Positions 1 to 9,735 of a DNA stretch of 21,010 bases are shown here, piece after piece. The translations under genes were made by a program, and so were the position numbers. Below the pieces are notes generated by a model. That model ran no database searches, was not told where the DNA came from, and saw only the letters and a program-made list of their open reading frames with translations. How positions within the stretch are numbered: position 1 is the first letter of the stretch; every line of letters starts with the position of its first letter. Source of the stretch: Ministeria vibrans ATCC 50519 (taxonomy: Eukaryota; Opisthokonta; Filasterea); NCBI GenBank assembly GCA_943704425.1, contig CALSCP010000475.1, positions 1 through 21,010 of the forward strand. Reading direction: 5' to 3'.

Positions 1-72
1 GTGTTCTCTCTATCACTGTGTTCTCTCTATCACTGTGTTCTCTCTCTATCACTGTGTTCTCTCTATCACTGT

Positions 73-166
<94 letters not shown>
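1..166. repeat. 17-19 bp minisatellite running into (CT)n tract, inside an intron
   Basis: Positions 1-74 hold about four tandem copies of a 17-bp unit, GTGTTCTCTCTATCACT; the third copy is expanded by one CT to 19 bp. From about 75 to 166 the sequence is an almost pure CT dinucleotide tract. It ends just before TTCACATTCGTTTGTCTTGTAG, which looks like a 3' splice site, so the tract probably supplies an oversized polypyrimidine region of an intron. The unit resembles the one at 14062-14160. The left end is cut by the window. Confidence 0.9.
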
Positions 167-168
<2 letters not shown>

Positions 169-189
169 TCACATTCGTTTGTCTTGTAG

Positions 190-300
190 GAAAAACAGAC
201 CGCTCAAAGATTAGCACTAGTCGAGCTTGCCAAAGAAAGACAGAGAGAGCTCAGAAGGCAGATTGTTGAGCTTGGGGGTTCAGTGGACGACGAAGAGTGA
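190..300 (+). CDS. last exon of an unknown gene (3' partial)
   Basis: After the CT-rich tract and a TTGTAG acceptor (188-189) the sequence stays open for 36 codons to TGA at 298-300. The peptide is strongly charged and probably helical, with ELAKERQRELRRQIVEL in its middle and an acidic end, DDEE. That looks like a real protein tail and not chance translation. Upstream exons are outside the window, so phase 0 is assumed and not proven. I do not recognise the family; a coiled-coil or RNA-processing protein tail would fit, but this is a guess. Confidence 0.45.
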   Translation, partial: EKQTAQRLALVELAKERQRELRRQIVELGGSVDDEE

Positions 301-670
301 TCAACGAGTGAATTGTGAATGCAAAGTGTACCTGTTTAGCTATCAGAAGGGGATGTGCTTTGTGTCTGCGAGGTGTGCGCACGCGACTATGCATTTCCTG
401 TCACAACTTGAGAGTCGAGAAAGACTCAATGTGTTATCATATTCAGTTGTGACGGTTTTTCCTAATCGCAACAACAGAAGCCTCTGAAGAGCCACGGAGT
501 CCATGATATATAGGTGAAAGGGTTAAAGGATCAGTGGTTTACTCGTGATCAAGCGTCGTATTTGTTGAAGCGCTCAGCGGATCTCAGAAAATCTTCGTGT
601 CGAATAGTCATTAGTCGAACGCATTATTTATTTTTTTTTCCACATTTTTTACACATAAAAGAAAATTCAT
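301..670. other. intergenic region, 3' flank of the first gene and 5' flank of the RING gene
   Basis: No convincing coding sequence is seen on either strand. Short open frames here lack family features. Between about 622 and 665 the sequence becomes T/A-rich (a run of T, then ACACATAAAAG), which fits a promoter or 5' leader directly ahead of the ATG at 671. Confidence 0.5.
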
Positions 671-1569
671 ATGTTCAAACTGCTCCGTAAACAGCCAGGC
701 CTAACCAGTGCTACGACATCAACGGAATGCGGGTCGTCGGCAGCGTCTGCAGCGTCATCCACGAGAGTTGCAAAAATTTGCGGACACTCTTCGTGTGAAT
801 TGACCCAACCGAATTGTTGCCACTGCGCCGACCGCAGGCCCCGCACGCACGACGGGCTCTATGCAAACTACGTCGACGGCGTGGGCCCGACTCGTACCGC
901 CACACGCCATCAGTACTACTGCCCTCCTTGTCGAAGTAAGACCCACTCAGTGACTCGGGAATTTTTTTTTTTTTATCTCTCTCTGACTTTTCCGTCTTTG
1001 TTTGTTCGCCCCGCCTTTCCTCCTGTGTTAGCTGGAAGACCGTATCCTTCTCAACGCGAACAGAATCGGGCGTCAAGGTTCGGATTTCAAAAGATTTCTC
1101 GTCAAAAGTTCATTTAGCTCAACCCACTCAAAAATTCATTTCTCTCTCACTCAACAGAAGACCATCCCCGCCGCCCCTTCCACCGCAACGCGAATCGAGT
1201 CTTGGCGCTAGCCTCCGTACTCTGTACGACGACGGCGAAGACGACGTTGACATTCCGTTTGAGGATGGAATGACTGAGACAGAGCGCGATCAACTCGCTC
1301 AGGCCATTCGTGAGTCTCTGCGCATCAGCGCCTTGCCTCCACCTCTCCCTTTCCCCTCTGCGCCCTCCTGCCCAAATCCCCCGCCATTCAATCCGCGTGA
1401 TCCGTCCGCCACCGAGTGGCCCCAGTGCTGCATTTGCTGTGACCTCGAAGCTGCTGTGGCCTTTGTGCCTTGTGGGCATCTCACAACCTGTTGTGCCTGC
1501 TCAAAGCGTGTCACACAGTGCCCCATTTGCAGAACTCACGTTCAGACTCATCTCCGGGTCTACGTTCCC

Positions 1570-1572
<3 letters not shown>
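671..1572 (+). CDS. UIM- and RING-containing E3 ubiquitin ligase candidate, 3 exons
   Basis: Exons are 671-935, 1032-1077 and 1158-1572, joined by GT-AG introns of 96 and 80 nt with matching phases (1, then 2), giving 241 aa. The N-terminal part has a Cys-rich cluster (C37, C42, C49, C50, C52, C84, C87) that could bind zinc. Residues 144-158 fit a ubiquitin-interacting motif: acidic lead, then LAQAIRES with Leu, Ala and Ser at the consensus places. The C-terminus is a C3HC4 RING of the IAP type: C194/C197, C209-G-H211, C215/C218, CPIC at 225-228, and a short tail after it as in IAPs. This predicts a cytoplasmic E3 ligase that also binds ubiquitin; substrates are unknown. The middle is Pro-rich. 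The first intron is divisible by three and has no stop, so it could be retained. Exon 2 is only 46 nt and the least certain part. Confidence 0.82.
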
Positions 1573-1613
<41 letters not shown>

Positions 1614-1813
1614 GCACGCACGCACACACACACACATTGCATAAACAATCAGAAACTGTACTATATAAAGAGTTCAAGTTCAAACAATTATTATGATTAA
1701 AGACTTGTTACGATCAAAGGTTTTTGTTCGTCGCATATCTTCCCAAAACACTGCGGTGTACATACAAACAGAGTCGAATAATGAATAAAAATTACAATTA
1801 TGTACAAATATAA
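1573..1813. repeat. (CA)n microsatellite and shared 3' region of convergent genes
   Basis: The RING stop codon is followed at once by a (CA)n tract (about 1572-1636) broken by a (CGCA)n block at 1609-1623. The rest is AT-rich 3' flank between the RING gene and the polymerase gene, which converge here. AATAAA at 1784-1789 on the plus strand can serve as a polyadenylation signal for the RING gene. Confidence 0.8.
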
Positions 1814-4100
1814 TCAGTGGTTTCGCTCCTGAGGTGGCTGGTAGGCAACGCCAAGTGCCTCGTACACGGACTGCTCAGTAGGCGTGACCAGTGCTTCCCC
1901 AACACTAATCTTGTCTCCATTACCTCGCGCCACATTGATTCGCAGTGCGTGTTGAGACAACGACATTCCGCGATCCTAAGTCAAATTTTAAGTAATAATA
2001 ATAATTATTATTATTATTATTTTAATAGTATTATTATAATATAATTATCTCGCTCACTCTCTCTCTTACCTTTGCATATTTCCGCATGGAGCGATTGGTG
2101 TAGTCACTGCCGGTGAAGTAGAGTAGCGAACAGGCGTACTCTTCGCTGGGCACACAAATAATGTCAAGGCGGCGTGCACGGTGTGTCGGTGACAGACGAC
2201 ACACTCCCATGTACTTGTCATGTGTGTTGGGCTCGCGCACCGCTCCCGTACCCGTACGAGTCGTCTCCCACTCGTGCCGCGACGACAGTGATGCCTTGGT
2301 GCCCAACAGAAACCCCTCGGAAAAGAGTCGCTCAATGACACAGGCAAGAATGCCTTCGTGGTCGCCCCCAGGGTTGGTCACAAGCACATCCACATCCCCA
2401 CACGTCTCCTTCAGGCGCCGATACGAGCCGCACACCTCCCATGTCGCACCAGCACACACTTCCTTCACCACTGCGCCCACTCGCGCTCCAATCTCACCAG
2501 CCTCGTCGCGTGGCATGCGCTCCTGCAAATCATAGAAATACTCCAATGCCAACGACTGACGTCGATCCAACAGTCGCAGCTGGCGCAACTCATCACGACG
2601 CGCAATCGCTTCCTCGCACGAACGCACGCCATGTTCCATCCATTGGCGTGCACGTGACTGCCCCACACCCCACACACGCTCCAAGTCGGCAATCACATGT
2701 GTGTCCTTGGGCACATTCTCAAACTTCTCGTACGTTCCTTTCAGCAAAATCTCTCCGATATGATCGGCAATCTTGGCCCCAATGCCATGCAGCACACGTG
2801 CCTCCTCCATCGACTCAATACGCTTGCCGTGTCGCTGCAACGCACTAATCGCCTTTCGATAGCCCAACGCATTCCACTTCTTCTCGCCCCCCTCCGCCTT
2901 GTACAGTGTCATCATTTTTGTCAGCGGCCCCGTCAAATGCGCATTGACATTATTTTTTTCCACCTGCGACACCAACGACACGTGCGACTGCTTGTCGTCA
3001 CCCTTGCCAATTGCACCAGTCTTCTCTCCGATGCGCGACGACGATCCCACCGCAAACACAAAGCTCCCCATATTCTTAGGCTCGGCCTTTTGCATAAACG
3101 GCGCACCCGCACGACGCATCTCCTCAATGCGTGCCCGTGCTCGCCGCCCCGCTTCGCTCACAACCACCGCGTCTTCCTCCTCTCCTTTTTCTTCTCCTTC
3201 CTGTTCCTCCTCCTCCTCCTCACGCCCTTCCTCCACATCGCTGCTCTGCGGGCCAACAGGCGAGTCGCCACTATTGGCGACACGTCGACTTGACACACGC
3301 CGCATGGCAGCCTCGCGCGTGTAGCCGTACAGACCGTCACCGCGTAAAAGACGCGGTGATTTCACAGGCGATGGTAGGTTGGGCGCTTGAATGGCGTAGG
3401 GCTCTTCGTGCGGGCGAGTCGTCGTGCCATGCTTTGCAATGTCATACATCCAGCCCACCGAGACAAAGTGCTTGTCGCTCGGCAGTTCAACCAGCTTCAG
3501 AGCACTCAGCAGCCCCGCATAGTCAAGGGTGCTGACCACGTGTGTCGTAGACGAATTCAACTCGGTACTCACCACACCGCCGTGCTTCTCGATGTTTGCC
3601 TTGAAAATGGAAAGAGTCACTTTTCCGAGACCGCGTCGCACAAAGTGCACTTTCACGCCATGCAAGAAGTCGGTCAGACTCTTGGCTTGACCAGCTTTCG
3701 ACAATGCACCACCTTCACTGGTGGATGGCGCACAACTCGTGGTCATTGCGGAACGACGAGCAGCTGCGGACGACGACGAAGGCGAAGACGAAGACGACGA
3801 AGACGAAGACGTAGGCGCCAGAAACGGCTGCGACAGAGGCCGTTGACGCGTCGTCGTGACCGTTTGCGATGCATGGACACCAGATGCGTCTGCTCGTGGT
3901 CCAGAGACCCGCTCGTCCGTGCGTTTGTCAGGCGTGTCAAGACGCGCTCGCTTTTCGTCGCGCCGCTCCACAAGGATCGCACGCACGCGCTTAAAACGAA
4001 CAGGCTCGCGCGACACCACCAACGATGCTGCCTCCTCGTCAATCAGCTCCGACCAGGTGCGATCAAGGCGTTCAAAAAACTCGCCTGGATCCCAAGTCAT
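1814..4100 (-). CDS. BRCT-containing family X DNA polymerase (Pol lambda/Pol IV type), 2 exons
   Basis: Exon 1 is 4100-2070 and exon 2 is 1975-1814, joined by a 94-nt phase-0 intron, giving 730 aa. A BRCT domain lies at about 143-225, with the W-x3-D-like GWMYDI near its end. A Ser-rich stretch (97-111) and a highly acidic stretch (290-310) flank disordered linkers. Helix-hairpin-helix DNA-binding motifs follow (HGIGAKIADHIGEIL at 438-452; WGVGQSRARQW at 477-487). The palm has GSYRR at 558-562 with catalytic D569 and D571, the third Asp at D646, and the nucleotide-site YFTGS at 661-665. Exon 2 supplies the conserved GMSLSQHAL end. All catalytic residues are present, so it should be active in gap filling and end joining in the nucleus. 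It is longer than human Pol lambda (575 aa) because of the linkers. An in-frame ATG 12 codons upstream lies in AT-rich leader-like sequence and was not chosen. Confidence 0.95.
1976..2069 (-). other. intron with (TAA)n/(TTA)n palindrome in the polymerase gene
   Basis: The intron begins GTAAGAGAG and ends GACTTAG on the minus strand. It contains about 50 nt made only of TAA/TTA triplets, arranged so that the strand polarity flips in the middle (about 1992-2042). Such a sequence can fold into a hairpin. Removing the intron restores the conserved C-terminus of the polymerase. Confidence 0.85.
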
Positions 4101-4352
4101 AGAAATGAAATAAAGTTGAGAAAATCGAAAAATCAAAAGATGAAAGAAAAAGACGTAATAATAATATTATTATAATTATATGAGCTGCTTGAGCTCTCGA
4201 GCACAGTTCTCGATTCTCTTTTTTATATTTATTTTATTAGCTCTCGATTCTCTGTTTGAAAACTGATACGTCACTCAGGCTCTATTGACAGACTGAACGT
4301 CAGTCTACTCCGTTCGCTTTTCCAATTGTGTACAGTTTCATTCTTCATTCAC
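4101..4352. other. intergenic, polymerase promoter side and FAM185A-like 3' flank
   Basis: This stretch lies upstream of the polymerase start and downstream of the FAM185A-like stop; both genes are on the minus strand. It holds another near-palindromic TAA/TTA block at about 4156-4180 and AT-rich sequence around 4220-4240. No coding potential is visible. Confidence 0.5.
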
Positions 4353-6382
4353 TCAATTCGATGATGAGTCCTTTGTGACATGACGCACAGGCAGTGCTTT
4401 GTAGCAGTCGTTAAATTGGCGCATGTGGACATCGCCGGCTGCAGAGGGCACGCCCCACTCGCGATGAAGCATGTACAGACTTCCACTTGTGTTCACTTCG
4501 ACTCTACGCAACAAACACACACAACCATTAGCATTATTATTATTATTTAACCCTCACTGGATAGCGATTGCACTTGTGCTTTTGTTGTAGATCTGGTGAC
4601 TGTATCATGAATAAATGGGTTGTATTCTTCTTCTTCTTCTTATTATTATTAACACTAATTTTTTCTTTACCTTCCTTTTTTCCCATCATTCAAACGGTAA
4701 ATTTCAGGTGAAGGAACCTCCGACTGTGCAGATAGAGACGCAGGCCCAACACTGGAAATGTTGAGAGCAGGGTCGACTCGAATGTGCCTAATAGAACAAA
4801 AAAAAACAAAACAAACAAACAAAAAAACAACAAAGGATCCGTCAAAGTTGGTCGCGCACACGAGAGAGACAACAACATAAAGTTTTCCACCTTGCGAGTA
4901 GTGAGACGGTAGCATTGCACTCGTGCGGGGCGCCCAGAATGACGGGAGTGCGTCCCGACGATACGATAGAGACACGTCCAAACGGCGCAGACGACAGCTG
5001 TACGGCAATCGACTCACCCCCGGAAAACACCTAAAAAAAGAAAACCGATCAGAATGGGACTCTCTTTGTCCCGTCTCATTTGTTTACCGTGAGATTGTCC
5101 GAGACCGACCCGACCTGGACTTTTCCCTTGTTGGACACACAATGAACATTTCCGTGAACTGACCCCACCGAGATTCCTTTGTGTGCAGTGAGCGACGCAC
5201 AGTCTGAAACGTAAATGTCACTGGCCGTAAGCGATCCGTTTTGCGACAAAATGTGGGCCGTTTCGGATTGAACGCGCGTCACGGAGACATTGCCGTTGAC
5301 AGTGCTAATATACGTATTGCCAATGAGTGGCTTGGCGACGCTAATGTCGCCCGAGAGCGACGACAGTTCCACCGAAGACCCTTCAAAGCCATTTTTCAGC
5401 ATGACAGGGCCCAGTTCAGACTGAACAGAGAGTGATCCTCCCGTGAGACGGTCCTCAATGGCAATGGCCGCAGTGCCCTGGGCTCGCACGTTGACATTGA
5501 CGTTGGGTGGAATCTGCACTTCGAGGGCAAAAGGAATGTCTTGGGTGTCCGCTTCGTTGGCCTGTTTCGTGTAAAAGTGAATGAATTTGGGCACAAAGGG
5601 CTCGTCGCGCGTCTTTGTCGGTGCGACTCCTTCTCCTCCGGTCGCTGCTGTTGCTGACGAAGATGGTGTCGTTCGTGAGGTTAATGCTGGTGACTTGTCA
5701 AGTACGACTGAGTCGCAGACTTTGGCAAAGGCTCGCGCAAGGCTGTCAATGAGGTGATCCGTTTGCTCTTCCGTCGCCGTTTCCGTCTCCGATGACGCTG
5801 TGGCCGCCGCCTTGGTCGTCTCGGGGCTGCTGGGGATCTCCTCAAGGACGTGAGCGTCTGCTGCGGCACCAGGAAGCGTCGGAAAGGGCGACTGTTTGCT
5901 TGCGACGACCGACACCCGTCCGTCGTCATCGCCAACGCGACAATTGAGCTTGATGGCACGCTTGAAGAAGTCGCTGGCGTCGTTGCTATCCTTGAATGTC
6001 GATGAGGAGGACACAGCGCGGACCGAGACGTCCGTAAGAGCTCCTGCGAGCGCCATTTTAGTGCATTCTTTTTTTTTTTCTTCACACATCGACCGAGAAA
6101 ATGCGAATTACCAGGATCAAGAACATTGTTCACTCTGAGGGACACCGACATGGGCGAGACAATGCTGATGGATGTGCAGGGCCGCTTCTCAAGCGACTTG
6201 GACCACGAGACGACCTGGAGAGAGGGCAAGTTCAGCGGAGGCGACGCTTCACGATCACCCGCCATTCCTCGCACCTGGTGGGGTGTCGTCGCCGCCGCCG
6301 TGTTGGAAGAGCGGCGCCATGCACCACGCAGGCTTGTCACTGCCCGACCAACTAACGAGAGGTCTTTGTTATGTCGAAACAT
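4353..6382 (-). CDS. FAM185A-like protein (DUF4097-type beta-repeat), 5 exons
   Basis: Exons are 6382-6112, 6043-5088, 5030-4891, 4787-4671 and 4503-4353. All four introns are GT-AG with matching phases (1, 0, 2, 2), giving 544 aa. The N-terminus is Arg-rich and almost free of acids (MFRHNKDLSLVGRAVTSLRG), which fits a mitochondrial targeting sequence. The middle has a Ser/Thr/Ala-rich linker. The C-terminal half is a run of short beta-strand repeats with patterns such as VELSSLSGDISV, STVNGNVSV and SVHGNVHCVSNKGKVQVGS, typical of DUF4097/FAM185A. The last exon has GSLYMLHREWG, the family's last repeat. The biochemical role of FAM185A is not established. It shares a 200-bp upstream region with the divergent gene at 6583. 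The assignment rests on repeat pattern and domain order, not on an alignment. Confidence 0.82.
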
Positions 6383-6582
6383 GACTAAAATAATAACAAG
6401 TCAGTATTGAATGTGTCATTCATCTCAAAAATGATAAATCACTTTTAATCACACAAGATTCATTTTGCTTGATGATCAAGCGCATGGTAAAACACTTGAG
6501 GGTCGGCGCGAATGTGGTATTCAACAAATGGGAGAGATAAAAAAGAGACAATGTAAAAGTATCAACGACGCAGGTTGTGCAA
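6383..6582. promoter_or_regulatory. short divergent intergenic region (candidate bidirectional promoter)
   Basis: The FAM185A-like start (6382, minus) and the start of the unknown gene (6583, plus) are only 200 bp apart, so both promoters must lie here or inside 5' leaders. The sequence is AT-rich with no clear TATA box. The claim is positional only. Confidence 0.45.
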
Positions 6583-7053
6583 ATGTCGCTGACAGCTCAC
6601 AGCAGCACTGACGAGGACTGGTTTGGCGACGTTCAGCTGCAGGTATGAGCCGTGTGTGCCTATCGGCTGGCGGCGACCCTTCCAGACCTCTGGGTTGTCT
6701 TGTGTAGGAGGTTTTGGCGGCGTTGCACGACGTTCTGCCGGCCCTGTTGAAAAGGGACCAGGAAGTGTTTGAATCGGACGTTGCTGCCAAGAAGTCCACT
6801 GGCAAAGCTGCTAGTGCCAATGATCTTACATGCATCTATGCGTAAGCCGAAGATTGCAGTCACGGCGCGTCACAACCATTGTCTCTGCAGTGACTCCCTT
6901 AGCATGGTCGTCCGACTCGAACCACTGCGCAACTGGCAAAGTTTCCTTTCGCCCACGACTCACACACGCGCGGAGAAGCAGCAACATCCGCGATACATGA
7001 GCATGCGACTGCTGCGCAACGCAGTCATCGTCACAGTGCTCCAAAAGGATCGC

Positions 7054-7089
<36 letters not shown>

Positions 7090-8278
7090 ACAACAGCGGT
7101 ACAACCTTCACGCGCAGATAGCCAATTGGCGCTTCTCAAGGCAGCCGGATTGCCTGAAAACTCCTCAGCTGTCATCACCGAGCACACATCACCAGTGCGA
7201 AAGGCGGGTCGCGTTCAAAAGCGCAGTGGGAGGGAACAAGACAACGGGGCGCACGATGATTTTGGGGTGTTTGTGGACGAACGCGAAGCTTCAGAGTCGC
7301 CTGAGAAGAAACGACTGAAATTCGGAGAAGCAGATGATGAAAGAGGGGGCGAGAAGGAAGAGGAGAAGGAAGAGGAGCAAGAACAGAATGTAGTGAAGGT
7401 GTTGGAGGATGAGAGTGACGATTCAGACGGAGACGGAGGGGAAGAGGGAACAGAACGTGAGAGGGAGAGTGATGATGGTGGACTCAATGCGACGCAATTG
7501 GAACTGAAACCGACTCAAGAATCGGAATACTATCAGATGAGTGATCAGGCGCTCATTAATTCCGTCAAGTCACTTGGTACCAATGAGAGCTGATTGTGTT
7601 AGTGTTAAAACTCAATTATTATCGTGGAAGTGTCACTTTCACTCACAAAATAACTACTTATCACTATATTACTCACAGTTCATCAATCTCCCTTTTCTCA
7701 CACAACCACTGTCCACTTCCCATTCAATCACTCTTTTCTAATGCCTCGCTCTTTTCATCACTTTGTTTCTCACTCTATCTCGATGTTTCCCACTCCCTCT
7801 CCCTCTCTCGACCTTCCCATTGACTCATTCTAGTATTTGACTCTCCCTATCTCTCTCTTTCACTTGCTGTTCCTAACCCTAACCCCAATCACTCCTGTTT
7901 CAATTTTCCTCATTCTACTCTCTGTCTCTACCACAGTCCCCCATTTGCGTCGCATCCTTCGTGGTGAAACCCCACACGATCTACACTCCCAATTCCATTT
8001 GTCCCATCGCACTCGCAGAATTGCAGTGGATTTTGCCGCGAATTTGGCCGCTCACTCAAACTTTTCCGAACGTCAAGTCGAACATATTTCAAGAGTAAGC
8101 TGCTCCATGCAAGCAATCACGCACAAAATGACTCTCAACTGATTGTGTGTTGTAGACCTTACGAGAGACATTTTGTAGTAAGGTTCCAATGGGAGTTCCG
8201 TACGTATATTGTGTCTTGATGCCCGAAACTCTTTTGTGCCTTTCCGCCAAATTTGACAAAGACAAATCCAATATGTAA
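6583..8278 (+). CDS. unrecognised 386-aa protein with acidic middle, 5 exons
   Basis: Exons are 6583-6642, 6708-6841, 6891-7576, 7937-8094 and 8156-8278; introns of 65, 49, 360 and 61 nt are GT-AG and all phases match (0, 2, 1, 0). The N-terminal part (1-116) is mixed and probably globular, with an amphipathic stretch EVLAALHDVLPALLKRDQEV and later YMSMRLLRNAVIVTVL. A Thr run follows, coded by (ACA)n at 7048-7095. Residues about 165-270 are highly acidic (Glu/Asp/Ser), with lysine/arginine clusters such as KKRLKF that could act as a nuclear signal. The C-terminal 110 residues are globular again (ALINSVKSL, IAVDFAANLAAHSNFSERQV, VPYVYCVLMPETLLCLSAKF). I cannot name the family; a nuclear protein is a reasonable inference. 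A simpler reading would stop at 7593, but the phase-matched splice to 7937 is better. Confidence 0.72.
7577..7936 (+). other. 360-nt pyrimidine-rich intron with telomere-like repeat
   Basis: This is the longest intron seen in the window. It runs from GTACCAAT to CTACCACAG, and its second half is rich in C and T on the coding strand. It holds a TCATCACTTTGTTTCTC copy at 7755-7771, related to the dispersed 15-bp motif, and CCTAACCCTAACCCC at 7872-7886, about 2.5 copies of a CCCTAA telomere-type repeat. Confidence 0.65.
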
Positions 8279-8424
8279 AACAAAGTTTATGTGTGTAAAA
8301 CTGTAACATATTTGACAATACCACTCACAAAGAGAGAGAGAGGAGAAAGAAACAAAGCGATAGGCAGAGAGAGAGAAGAAAGAAACAAAGCGATAAAGAG
8401 AGAGTGAGAGTGAGAGGGTGAAAA
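8279..8424. repeat. GA-rich region with two copies of a repeat, between convergent genes
   Basis: Two near-identical copies of about 33 bp stand in tandem. Each has a GA-rich block followed by GAAACAAAGCGATA (8349-8362 and 8382-8395). In reverse complement this is TATCGCTTTGTTTC, one base from the TATCACTTTGTTTC motif found elsewhere in the window. It lies between the stop codons of the unknown gene and the GNAT gene. Confidence 0.8.
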
Positions 8425-9645
8425 TCAGCCGAGAGTGGCGGAAGTGGTTCCGAAGATAAAGTGTGGGTGAATGTGCGAGGGATAACCCTTTGTGTACATT
8501 CGAATCAGCAAAAACGACCTACAACAACAACAAGTCCTTTTAGTCTTCTTTTTTTTTGTGTGTGTGTGTGAATTGTCTCTCACTGTTCAGGCGCAATTTG
8601 CTTGACCATTTCAATTCCAAGCGGATTCAACGACGGGACGTCGATTGAAAAAATCCGGTCAGCGTCGCCAACAAGTTGCGTTGCACTGTCGTTTCGGGTG
8701 TGCATTGAATCAATTAGTGCCTTGAGAAGATTCTCCGCCACAGATGTTGTCTAAAAAAATGACATAGCCGTTCACATAACACACACACACACACCACAAA
8801 GAACCAAAAAGACAGACAGACAAAGCACGACAATAAAAACGCACTCACACACATAATTATAATAAATAATAATAACGATTAATTATAATGGATTATTATT
8901 ATTAGAAGTATACATAAACACACACACACACACACAATCATAATAATAATTATAACTATTATTATAAATAATATTAATGAAAGCCAACAAGCTGAGAACC
9001 GTCTACCATTGCAAACAGAGGACCGACACGCAGAGTCAATTGTCCGCGACGCACCGCTCCAAATCCGTTGATCTCTTGTGTCGTAGAGTCGATTGAAACA
9101 AGTGATATGCTCTCGGGCAGCCTGATCCAGTGGGCGAGGAACGCTTCTCGCTGTGCCGGGAAACACAGCTGATCGAAGTTTGAAAGCTGATCAAAATCAA
9201 CATCGCTTGCGCGTTTGAGCTCGCCATGACGAATATCGCCGGTGTAAGGGCGGACCACGCCGGAATAGCGCATGCTAGTGTACGCGCGACGGAAGCCGCT
9301 CTTCTCGTACGTCTTCTCCTCCTGCGGCACTGCATCCAGTCCCACATTTGCCGCACCGGCATGGCTCAGCGCGTGCCCGAATATCTCCCGCCCATAGCCA
9401 CGCCCGCGCATGTCTTTGCGCACAATGTAAAAGCCGACAAAGGCCTCGCCGCCGTTCACAACACAACTGCACATTGCAATGATTTCGTCGCTTTTCTCCG
9501 CTCGCAACACAAAGAAGCCCTGCGGATCGGACGCGAAGAACGACGCACCGTCATGCACGCCCGGATTCCACTGCTCCTGGCGCGCCCACGCCATGAACAC
9601 ATCCACAACGGTGTCCTTGTCAGCCAGGGAGATTGTGTGCGGCAT
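8425..9645 (-). CDS. GNAT-family N-acetyltransferase with YitH-type C-terminal domain, 3 exons
   Basis: Exons are 9645-9007, 8750-8584 and 8518-8425, with GT-AG introns of 256 and 65 nt in phases 0 and 2, giving 299 aa. The N-terminal GNAT fold carries the acetyl-CoA pyrophosphate loop RGRGYG at residues 80-85 inside VRKDMRGRGYGREIFGHAL. The C-terminal half matches the YitH/Acetyltransf_18 type: VGPLFA near 206-212, then IDVPSLNP, and in the last exon LLIRMYTKG followed by IFGTTSATLG, the usual family ending. These conserved elements are split over three exons, which supports the splicing model strongly. The substrate is unknown. The family is best known in bacteria, but the introns show this copy has long been eukaryotic. 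It is divergent from the GH31 gene with 90 bp between starts. Confidence 0.88.
8751..9006 (-). other. 256-nt AT- and CA-repeat-rich intron in the GNAT gene
   Basis: The intron starts GTAGACGG and ends TTTTTTTAG on the minus strand. It contains two (AC)n tracts (about 8780-8794 and 8921-8936) and several TAA/TTA blocks (about 8858-8904 and 8938-8976) that can pair with each other. Splicing it out joins the two halves of the conserved C-terminal domain. Confidence 0.8.
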
Positions 9646-9735
9646 GGCATGCGTATGACAATGAACCTAGGTCGTCACAAAAATAATAACAATAAGTCAA
9701 CAATTGATCGATCATCATTCAAAAAATTTCTCGTA
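9646..9735. promoter_or_regulatory. 90-bp divergent promoter region of GNAT and GH31 genes
   Basis: The GNAT start (9645, minus) and GH31 start (9736, plus) are 90 bp apart. Any core promoters must therefore overlap or sit inside the leaders. It includes TTGATCGATCATC, containing the palindrome TGATCGATCA. No TATA box is evident. Confidence 0.45.

Noticed and set aside
1661-1670. TATA-like CTATATAAAG
   Set aside because: It lies between two convergent genes, in their shared 3' flank, with no gene start after it.
3387-4175. 262-codon plus-strand frame, Arg-rich
   Set aside because: It is antisense to the polymerase gene; the Arg run mirrors the Ser-rich stretch and no domain is visible.
546-6482. 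TGATCAAGCG shared at 546-555 and 6473-6482, 110-125 bp ahead of two plus-strand genes
   Set aside because: Many 10-mers recur by chance in 21 kb, and the other genes lack it.
9226-9735. The GH31 frame is open 170 codons further upstream
   Set aside because: This part is antisense to the first exon of the GNAT gene, which shows family motifs; GH31 similarity begins only after the ATG at 9736.
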